From contig OY743171.1 in assembly GCA_963555705.1 (NCBI GenBank), positions 17,421,352 through 17,485,351 on the forward strand: a stretch of 64,000 bases of DNA, given 5' to 3'. How positions within the stretch are numbered: position 1 is the first letter of the stretch; every line of letters begins with the position of its first letter. This document shows positions 56,991 to 64,000 of the stretch, piece after piece. The DNA comes from Ligustrum vulgare. Taxonomy: Eukaryota; Streptophyta; Magnoliopsida; Lamiales; Oleaceae. Made by a program: the position numbers and the translations under genes. A model generated the notes under the pieces. The model saw only the letters and a program-made list of their open reading frames with translations. It was not told where the DNA came from and did no database searches.

Positions 56991-58755
56991 TTGTTCGTCC
57001 TCGAACAACGATAGACAGAGAAAAGAATAGGACTCAAACAACATATTACGATTTAAAGACTTGAGGTTGCAGCCCACTTTTCTTCAGCGAGAATGTTCAA
57101 TTGCATGATCGGATTGTGTTAGTGTGTGCTAGAGATGCAACGCCCTCTATTTCCCATCCCAATCATGGCTCGATATGGTTTATTTCCTTTCACCTCTCGT
57201 GTTCACTCACCTCCCATCCATTTATGAGTGATTACAAGGAAAATAGTTTCGCCCAACTCCAGAAGGAATCACTTGCATAAACCGGGTTATTCATGATGTG
57301 AATTCAGTCAACACAGTATCCCCAACCACATTCATAGCACAAACCCTAGACCAAGCAATTCAAACCACTCATAAGTAAATGTAATGGAGTTTAACACCCT
57401 CACAAGATATTTCTCTCTTCGCACAAAGTGTATAAGGGTTAGAATTTTTCGCTCAGCTCACTGCATGGATAAGTTAGTACCACGAACTGTCCAAATGTCA
57501 ATACCGGAGCCAACAATAACACAAGTGTAAAGCAAATGTCTTTATTTGGTTGTAACGGGGATTCAGGTTGGGTAGGACAAAGAGAGATATATATATATAG
57601 GCTGAGTCGAGAAGGAATTTCTCAAACCAAGTCAATTCATAGTGATATTACTTCCTTTACTCTCCATATGAACGTCATTGCTTCCCGCTACCCAATTTAG
57701 TTAACACTTGTAAATCTCTATCTCTCTTTTTTTCAAAAGTCGACTGTTTACTTTCTCAACTACCAATTTTCTTTACTCCGTTTTCGATGCTCTTTTTTTT
57801 TCATCAAATAAATGTAATCACATATCTACACACGATAGGACTTCTCTACTTGAATTCAATCCATTACGTAACTATCACAGGATACCCATCACACTTCTTA
57901 GATTTAGACCACAGCACATTCCCCAATCAACCAAAGCTTGCGAATCCCTTCTCCATGGGTTCAAAGCAGAGATAATGCGAAAGAAAGGGTATTCGTGACT
58001 TGTATTGTGGCATCAAAGATTCAAAGAAAAGCCAAAGCTCAAAGGGGTTTCTATTGGTCCATTTAGCAAGGTAGGCTCTTTCAGCAAGTCAAATTTGGCT
58101 TAACCTAATGCCTTTGCTATAGTTTGCACTTAAGTTAAGAAGCTACAATAGTTTGCACAGAAAAGCACATCCAAGTATAACCTAACCATGCAGGACACAC
58201 ATCAAAGAATTACGAGCTCATAAGTATTAAAAACAGCTCTTAGGCTCAATAGCTCACAAATTATGGTTTTCATGTGTTTCTCCCATCCAATTATGAGTTA
58301 TAGGTCATTGCTTGATCTTCATTCCAAATCCAAATCTATTGGTCGAGGATAGTGTTTAAAAGTATTCAAACCATGACTACTCACAAAAGTCTAATAATTT
58401 CTGTTGAAGTTGGGACGCTCAGGGTTATATATGAAGGGATAATATGTCTATTCCGGTTTGGGTTGGCTAGGTTGTCGTCATTTGACAATTTTACTTTCCA
58501 ATTTCAACCTATCAGCACTGTTCTGGACGAGATCATCTCTATGTGCTCAATTCATATCCAATTATGCAATGATTTTTCAAAAAAAAAAAAATGGACCAAA
58601 AGTGGGGCCGCTTCCTATCAAAGTATGATTTAAGACCTAAGTGTCATAGATAGGTAACAAAAGTATAGAACAGAATTAAAATGGATGCTGACTTAAAATG
58701 AATTTAACGATTCGACTACATAAAGAAAATAAAGAGATTAAGCTTACAATCAATT
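56991..58755 (-). other. H 3' untranslated region between the two purine tracts
   Basis: About 1.77 kb with no protein-like frame on either strand. A poly-A/T run lies at 58579-58591. Frames at 57787-57975 and 58352-58633 are short and unremarkable. Confidence 0.6.
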
Positions 58756-58790
58756 CCCCCCCCCCCCCCCACACTTAAACATAACAATGT
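58756..58790 (-). other. Second polypurine-like tract of H
   Basis: Sense ATGAGGACATTG, then TTTAAGTGTG followed by a run of 15 G (58770-58756). It repeats the context of the true tract (GAGGACGAACAATG then TTTAAGTGTGGGGGG). It lies about 65-100 bp after the env-position ORF. It may be a central priming site or the remnant of a duplicated 3' module. Confidence 0.6.
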
Positions 58791-58854
58791 CCTCATTGAA
58801 AAAATAAAGCAAAACAATAGAAGGGGGAAAAAAGAAAAAGAAACTCCCTCGGGT

Positions 58855-59937
58855 CTAATGTGGCGGTGGATCGTCCCGGGGTCTCTGCAATCGTCGAATC
58901 TCCTCCCGAAGGGCTCTCTGCTCTTCCAGAATGAGTTGTTGATCCTCTTGCATGGCATTCAGCTGAGTCTGGAAGGCTTGCATCATCTCCAGCATTTGCA
59001 GCTCAAAAGGGGTAGGAGTAGGAGTCCGTTGTGTCACTTCCCGCGCTGTGGGCTCCTCGGCGCCCTGATCATCATCGGACTCCCCCGAATCCCCATCCCC
59101 ATGACCTCGCTTGGCCACGATCTGCCTACGAGCATTCTCCAAACTCACCTTTGTGAGGCGATTACCATGCCCCAAAGTGTCCTCATTCAGTGCTGCGGGA
59201 ACTCGTTGAGCTCGACATAACGCAGTAATCAAGCATGGGAATGGCATACCCCTCTTCTGTGGCATCAGGCTAGCATATGTGGAAATAGTGTCATAAATGT
59301 GCTGTCCCAAGTCAAATTTAATCCCCCTGGAGATAGCATAGTAGACCAGGAGATAATGGATAGAAACAGTAGTGAGGCTAGTGGATGGAAATAGACTCCC
59401 CGACCCCCACTGATGCAGGTACCAAGCGTCCCTCTGTAAATCCTGATTCTTATATTGGGGATGTATGAAAGTTAGGGAATTGTGGAGTTCTGGCTTCAAA
59501 GCCCATTGGAGTACCTCCTGGTCCGGAAAGAAAGCCCCTGAACTGGATGTCATAGGGACGGCCCCAGTACTGTTGATCTCCAAGTAGTTATCCACCACCT
59601 CCTTGTTGAACTTAATTCTCTTCCCTGCTACCCTGGTGTGGTGGTAATCAAGCGACCCCTCGTCACCAATATCCTTGTTTAATTGAGTGTAGAACTTGAA
59701 CACTAGCGGGGGGTTCCCAAAAGGAAGATCGCTTGCAAAATTTACCCAGCCGAACTCTACGAAGAGAGCCCAAAATGGTCGAGGAGCAATGACTATGTCA
59801 GCGCTCCGCATTTCTTGAAAGTCTTCTGGGAGGAATAGCAGTTCCTTAATGCATAACATAGATTGACTCTTCTCCTGGTGGGGCTCAGAGGAGGATTCAC
59901 CCGCTACTTGCTTTCCTTTCTTTGTCGGTGGAGCCAT
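58855..59937 (-). CDS. Env-position ORF of Athila-like element H
   Basis: Open for 390 codons from 60027; the ATG at 59937 (MAPPTKKGKQVAG) is the likelier start because related ORFs begin MAPP with a basic stretch. About 360 residues. The N-terminal part is basic. The central part (FWALFVEFGWVNFASDLPFG, FYTQLNKDIG, VAGKRIKFNKEVVDNYL, RDAWYLHQWGSG) resembles the 'putative plant transposon protein' type found after pol in Athila elements. The C terminus has an acidic linker and a probable coiled coil (LEMMQAFQTQLNAMQED, LILEEQRALREEIRRLQ). No membrane segment or signal peptide was seen, so an envelope role is not supported. Intact, unlike pol. Confidence 0.8.
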   Translation of the reverse strand: MAPPTKKGKQVAGESSSEPHQEKSQSMLCIKELLFLPEDFQEMRSADIVIAPRPFWALFVEFGWVNFASDLPFGNPPLVFKFYTQLNKDIGDEGSLDYHHTRVAGKRIKFNKEVVDNYLEINSTGAVPMTSSSGAFFPDQEVLQWALKPELHNSLTFIHPQYKNQDLQRDAWYLHQWGSGSLFPSTSLTTVSIHYLLVYYAISRGIKFDLGQHIYDTISTYASLMPQKRGMPFPCLITALCRAQRVPAALNEDTLGHGNRLTKVSLENARRQIVAKRGHGDGDSGESDDDQGAEEPTAREVTQRTPTPTPFELQMLEMMQAFQTQLNAMQEDQQLILEEQRALREEIRRLQRPRDDPPPH

Positions 59938-60457
59938 AGAATATCCTTTAAAAGACATGAAAAAATTAGTTGAGCGTAATGGGAAGTCAAAGAAAATGCA
60001 TGCTAGCAAGTAACACTTAACGTTCAAGGCTCAAATCCGAGAATCAATGTTGCCATGAAGAGCACGGCGTACACATAAATTAATCATGGGAAGGATTAAC
60101 CCGTGGAACAAAGCATGCAATTAATCGTTTAAGCCTTAACGTCAAGCAATTGAATAAACAATGGCACAAGCTCAAGATTCCTAACAAGTTTTCTGAGAAG
60201 GCACACTCCAAATGCAAGGTGAATGCTATTGTTATAAAAATTTATAAAAGCCAAGTTCCCAAATCATAAACAAACTCAGCAATGCACATTCAATCATTAG
60301 AAAGGAAAAATAATCGATAAACCCATGTCCATTGATACTTTACCCACGCCAAAAAAAGAAAGAAGAAAAAAAGAATTCATACTTTTGAAATCTTGTGAAG
60401 AGGAATGGGTGTGATGGAGGTGATGGACGGGAGTTTACAATTGATTTCAATGAGACT

Positions 60458-60741
60458 CCCTTATAAACGAAATAAGTGTGCGAATTGAAAGAGTTTTCGT
60501 GAGAGAGTCGTGGCGGAGAAGAAGAGTTGTGAGCGGTTATGCGTGAAGTTCGCGGTTTAAAATTTGAAAAAAGCTAGTCTTATGGCCGTGAAGGTGTTAC
60601 TTACGGTCGTAAGTAACATTCTGAAAAAACATTTAAAGATACAGTTAAGGCCGTGAAAATGTAGTCACGGCCGTAATAAGGCCTCTGGATAAAAACGCTA
60701 GGATTGAGTTACGGCCGTAAAGGGTTAACTTACGGCTGTAA
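60458..60741 (-). promoter_or_regulatory. Putative internal promoter of H before the extra ORF
   Basis: The palindrome words recur at 60580, 60601, 60645, 60665, 60709 and 60730 (TTATGGCCGTGA to TTACGGCCGTAA). Again there are three pairs at 20-21 bp and about 65 bp between pairs. In sense a TATA-like GTTTATAAGGG (60468-60458) lies about 115 bp downstream, and the extra ORF begins about 520 bp further. The spacer between array and TATA is not similar to that in the LTR, so the match is confined to the array. Confidence 0.65.
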
Positions 60742-60864
60742 CAAGGCCACTGAATTTTTTTTTTTTAGGTGAATGAAATGACTAAAAATAAAAAAAAAAT
60801 TAAAAAAATTGACCAAAAATGAAAATAAGAAAATAAAGAGTCGAGGGGGTAAAGAAACTCCCCT

Positions 60865-60890
60865 CTCGGGTTGCCTCCCGAGCAGCGCCG
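60865..60890 (-). other. Hairpin after the H pol stop
   Basis: Sense CTCGGG-AGGCAA-CCCGAG, a six base-pair stem, about 40 bp after the pol stop. The block GCGCTGCTCGGGAGGCAACC is shared with F (9695-9714). Confidence 0.65.
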
Positions 60891-60928
60891 TTGTTTACTA
60901 TCGTTGGCTCGACTGAGTCCCTGTGGGA

Positions 60929-61408
60929 CTAGCGCCCCTTGTTGTTGTTTTCCAGTGCAATCACTTCCAAGTTTTCGATTTGGAATCCCTCATAATACGG
61001 CTTGAGACGGTGCCCATTGACCTTGAACTGTTTATTCGTTCTCAAGTTCCTAATTTCGACTGCACCATGTGGAGATACATTAGTAACAACAAAAGGACCA
61101 ACCCAACGAGAATGAAGCTTACCTGGGTACAATTTGAGCCGGGATCGAAACAATAGCACTTTCTGGCCCTCTCAAAAGCTCTTTCGAGAGATGCGCTGAT
61201 CATGGAATGCTTTAGTTTGATCTTTATAGATCATTACATTCTCGTAAGCCTCATTCCGGATTTTGTCCAATTCTTGCAATTGAAGCTTCCTATGATCCCC
61301 TACTGCTCCCCAATCCATATTGCATTGCTTGATGGCCCAGTATGCTTTATGCTCGAGTTCCACAGGTAGGTGGCATGGCTTTCCAAATACCAATCGGTAT
61401 GGAGACAT
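60929..61408 (-). pseudogene. H integrase C-terminal part
   Basis: Two frames. 61408-61172 reads [20 protein letters not shown] and on to DQRISRK. A frame change near 61165 leads to 61159-60929 with [20 protein letters not shown], the GPF-type motif that ends Gypsy integrases, and a stop at 60929. No chromodomain follows, as expected for Athila. Confidence 0.85.
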
Positions 61409-61975
61409 ACCAATCGGTGTCTTGTAAGCAGTTCAATAGGCCCATAAAGCATCATCGAGTCAAATGCTCCAATCCTTCCGGTCTGGTCGAATTTTTTTCT
61501 CTAGAATGGACTTCACTTCCGTATTGGAGATTTCTGCCTGCCTACTAGTTTAGGGGTGATACGCGGTAGATACCCGGTGCATCACTCCATATTTCTTTAA
61601 CAAGGCTTCGATGGTTCGGTTGTAAAAGTGCGTCCCCCTGTCACTGATCATTGCTCGGGGTATTCGGAACCTGCTAAAAATGTTAGCTTTCACAAAATCT
61701 ACAATAACCTTTGCGTCATTAGTACGGGTGGGCTTTGCCTCCACCCATTTTGACACATAATCAACAGCTAGAAGAATGTAATTACAACCAAACGATGGGG
61801 GAAAGGGTCCCATGAAATCAATTCCCCAAATGTCAAAAATCTCACATACAATTATGGGGTTTTGAGGCATTTGATCTCGTTGGGATAAGTTACCTGTTCT
61901 TTGGCAATTATCGCAAGACTTACAGAAAATGTAAGCATCCTTGAAAAGGGTCGGCCAAAAGAACCCGCTTTCCAA
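61409..61975 (-). pseudogene. H integrase core
   Basis: 61975-61550 is open: zinc-region end ([12 protein letters not shown]), first catalytic Asp ([10 protein letters not shown]), second (MISDRGTHF), then a TAA at 61550 where the family has Gln after YHP. Beyond it the frame has the Glu-bearing helix (QAEISNTEVKSILE) and two TGA codons at about 61454 and 61433 in the LDDALWAY region, both at positions that are Arg in relatives. Catalytic residues are conserved. Confidence 0.88.
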
Positions 61976-62566
61976 TACCTTTTATGCTGTCCTTCTAGGT
62001 CCAAAATGGCCACCTCATGCATATGAATGGCAGAAGGTAAGGATTGATTGGTATTCTGATTCGGGCATGCACCTCCTAATGATTTGGTCGGGGCACCTTT
62101 TCCACAGGTATGGGTCATCCCAAATGTAATATTTAGCGTCGCTTCTCATCTTATGCTTTTTTGCCTGCGAAAAACCTGTAGGAATTAGTTTAGAAGTGAT
62201 GTAATTAACCAAATCAGCATACCATGGGGGGTTCGCTTCAATAGCAAATAAACCCTCATCTGGGAAGGTTTCACGCAGAGGTAGGTCATCTTCGGGCTTC
62301 ACTACCCTGCTAAGATGGTCGGAAACTACATTTTTGGACCCCTCCTTATCCTTGATCTCCAAGTCAAATTCTTGTAATAAGAGTATCCAACGGATGATTC
62401 TTGGCTTTGCATCCTTCTTTACAAACAAGTGCCTTAATGCTGCATGATCTGTAAAAATAATTACTTTAGAACCCAATAAATAAGGACGAAATTTTTCTAA
62501 AGCAAATACCACAGATAGAAGTTCCTTTTCAGTGGTGGTATAGTTTGATTGGGCTTGATTCAGGGT
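61976..62566 (-). pseudogene. H RNase H and integrase zinc region
   Basis: After a TGA at 62567 the frame continues [19 protein letters not shown] (RNase H Glu), then [10 protein letters not shown] (Asp), [13 protein letters not shown] and SDHLSR. 62512-62015 is open; a TGA at 62015 and a TAA near 61982 interrupt the zinc region (FCHSYA then GGHFGPRRT). Motif order and spacing are normal. Confidence 0.88.
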
Positions 62567-63640
62567 TCAGGAGGCATAGTAAATCACATGGGCCGCTCTC
62601 CCAACTCGTTGCCCTAAGGCTGCTCCCACTGCATAGTTACTGGCATCACACATTATTTCGAATGGAAGATCCCAGTTTGGTGGTTGAATGATCAGGGGCG
62701 TAGTTAGCCGCTCCTTCAGTTGGTCAAAGGCCTTTTTGCACAACTCAGTGAATTCAAATGGTACATCATTTTGCAATAAATTGCACAGTGGTGATGCAAT
62801 TTTGGAAAAGTCCTTGATAAACCTGCGATAAAAACCTGCATGCCCGAGAAAAGATCGTATATCCTGCACATTGGCGGGGTAAGATAATGCAGATATGAGG
62901 TCCACCTTAGCCTTATCAACTTCTATCCCCTTTTTTGACACTACATGACCTAACACAATTCCCTTATCTACCATAAAATGGCATTTCTCCCAATTTAGGA
63001 CTAAGTTAGTGTCAATGCATCGTTTCAAGATTAATGACAAATTATCCAAGCATGCGTCAAATGAATCACCCCACTCACTAAAATCATCCATGAACACCTC
63101 TATAATTTGTCCTATATATTCAGAAAAAATGCTCATCATACAACGTTGGAATGTTGCGGGAGCATTACACAAGCCGAAGGGCATGCGTCTATATGCAAAC
63201 GTGCCAAATGGACAAGTAAACGTGGTTTTCTCTTGATCTTCTGGAGTAATGGCAATTTGAAAATATCCAGAGAAAACATCCAAAAAGCAATAATGTGAAT
63301 GGCCAGCTAATTTTTCTAACATTTGATCCATGAAGGGAAGGGGAAAGTGATCCTTTCGAGTGTCAGCGTTTACCTTCCTGTAGTCGATGCATACCCGATA
63401 TCCAGTTTGGACCCTAGTCGGTACAAGTTCACCATCCTTGTTTTCCACTACTGTTACTCCCGATTTCTTGGGCACCACTTGTACTGGACTGATCCACTTG
63501 ATGTCTGAAATTGAGTAGATCATCCCTACTCCTAACAGCTTTAAAATTTCTTTCTTCACCACGTCCATCATTGCTGGATTTAGCCTCCGCTGAGCCTGTC
63601 TTGATGGTTGAGCTCCTTCCTCAAGCAATATTCGATGCAT
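62567..63640 (-). CDS. H reverse transcriptase and start of RNase H (open segment of a broken pol)
   Basis: 357 open codons. RT domains in order: MHRILLEEGAQPSRQAQRR lead-in, ISPVQVVPKKSG, RVCIDYRKVN, the first catalytic Asp in FLDVFSGYFQI, TFTCPFGTFAYRRMPFGLCN, catalytic FMDDF, NWEKCHFMVDKGIVLGHV, and the thumb FLGHAGFYRRFIKDFSKIAS. RNase H starts with FEIMCDASNYAVGAALGQR. The frame closes at a TGA (62567-62569) where relatives have Arg. RT catalytic residues are intact. It is part of pol and has no start of its own. Confidence 0.92.
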   Translation of the reverse strand: MHRILLEEGAQPSRQAQRRLNPAMMDVVKKEILKLLGVGMIYSISDIKWISPVQVVPKKSGVTVVENKDGELVPTRVQTGYRVCIDYRKVNADTRKDHFPLPFMDQMLEKLAGHSHYCFLDVFSGYFQIAITPEDQEKTTFTCPFGTFAYRRMPFGLCNAPATFQRCMMSIFSEYIGQIIEVFMDDFSEWGDSFDACLDNLSLILKRCIDTNLVLNWEKCHFMVDKGIVLGHVVSKKGIEVDKAKVDLISALSYPANVQDIRSFLGHAGFYRRFIKDFSKIASPLCNLLQNDVPFEFTELCKKAFDQLKERLTTPLIIQPPNWDLPFEIMCDASNYAVGAALGQRVGRAAHVIYYAS

Positions 63641-64000
63641 GCAGATTGACGGGCTAATCCCCTTGATATCAGCGATGTTTCAACCAATCGCCTCCTTGTG
63701 CTCCCGAAGAACCCGAACCAGTTTGTCTTCTTCCAGCTTGGTGAGGTTGGATGAAACAATTACGAGAAGCGTTTCTTCATCACCAAGAAATACATATTTC
63801 AGATGGGCGGGTAGAGATTTCATTTCCACCACTGGGGCCTGCAAAATAGAAGGTAGCAATTTGTTATGATAGTCCGTTAACTGAATTGTTTTGACAGCAT
63901 ACCTGCTTGGTGCGGGTCCCAGTGAATTAAGTGCAGCGATTCCATTTGGATGCTTCATTGCATCGTAAATATTAAATTGCACCAGCTCCCCATTGAATTC
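63641..64000 (-). pseudogene. H protease-to-RT linker, running off the right edge
   Basis: Open from the edge to 63680 (NIYDAMKHPNGIAALNSLGP, VEMKSLPAHLKYVFLGDEE, LVRVLREHKEAIG). It then meets TGA at a position that is Trp (GW) in relatives, and the same frame continues NIADIKGISPSICMHRIL into RT. The protease catalytic region lies beyond the window. Confidence 0.85.

Larger units (their letters stand above)
55596..64000 (-). mobile_element. Athila-like Gypsy element H, 5' half off the right edge
   Basis: Minus-strand element. At the left is the 3' LTR (55596-56969) with polypurine tract, then an untranslated stretch, a second polypurine-like tract, an env-position ORF, a promoter-like spacer and pol. 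The motif set (FMDDF in RT, MHRILLEEG lead-in, extra ORF after pol, TGATAAG LTR start) is that of the Athila lineage. Pol carries at least seven nonsense codons and a frameshift; the extra ORF is open. Gag and the 5' LTR lie beyond the window. Confidence 0.9.

Noticed and set aside
58855..60027. True viral-type envelope protein
   Set aside because: No signal peptide, membrane segment or cysteine pattern; only its position after pol is envelope-like.

Overview
This window looks like gene-poor, repeat-dense nuclear heterochromatin of a flowering plant, probably a eudicot. The DNA is AT-rich with no bacterial gene packing. Almost everything recognisable is a plant transposable element: Ty3/Gypsy elements (Athila-like, Tekay-like and Reina-like), Ty1/Copia elements, a Cassandra-type TRIM carrying 5S rRNA-like LTRs, a hAT transposase relic, Helitron ends and MITEs. 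A plastid rpoB fragment and a plastid-like trnR-ACG relic sit in one insertion, which confirms a plant nucleus. No intact ordinary host gene was found. Family names below rest on motif recognition by eye, not on searches.

Left block (1-16.3 kb). A minus-strand hAT (BED finger) transposase pseudogene runs off the left edge. Next come LTR pieces of an Athila-like element (here F): an inverted LTR fragment, LTR1 with a tRNA-Asp-type primer-binding site, a short interior, and LTR2, which holds a 3 x 239 bp tandem array. F's interior is split by a 5.2 kb insertion (3928-9148) flanked by ATGGT duplications and carrying a complete chromovirus-type LTR, plastid DNA and a second LTR end. A minus-strand Reina-like Gypsy pol (G) lies at 12-16 kb and is interrupted by another Athila-like LTR (13140-14657).

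Middle block (16.3-42 kb). A Helitron 3' end, a MITE and a Cassandra TRIM (16706-17377) are followed by a truncated minus-strand Copia (C). Copia A (22965-39997, 486 bp LTRs, TSD CCAAC) then encloses a Tekay-type element (29557-38932, about 2.77 kb LTRs, TSD GGGAG, minus strand). Both duplications are exact, so the order of insertion is certain. The Tekay copy has nearly identical LTRs but keeps little of its coding interior, so it looks like a young non-autonomous derivative. Sequence to the right of Copia A contains a 39 bp repeat array that no recognised element explains.

Right block (42-64 kb). Copia B (about 42695-51190, 1.41 kb LTRs) follows an inverted copy of its own type of leader. 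A Helitron tail meets a Helitron head near 53.1 kb, and a few exon-like fragments follow. From 55596 to the right edge lies a minus-strand Athila-like element (H): 3' LTR, polypurine tract, a second polypurine-like tract, an intact 390-codon env-position ORF, then pol broken mainly by nonsense codons.

Most interesting is a shared regulatory architecture. In H the U3 of the LTR carries three pairs of a 12 bp GGCC-centred palindrome, with 20-21 bp between the members of each pair, just upstream of a TATA box. The same three-pair array recurs inside H in front of the env-position ORF, again followed by a TATA-like site. The Athila-like LTR F has a two-pair version. This suggests a duplicated internal promoter module.
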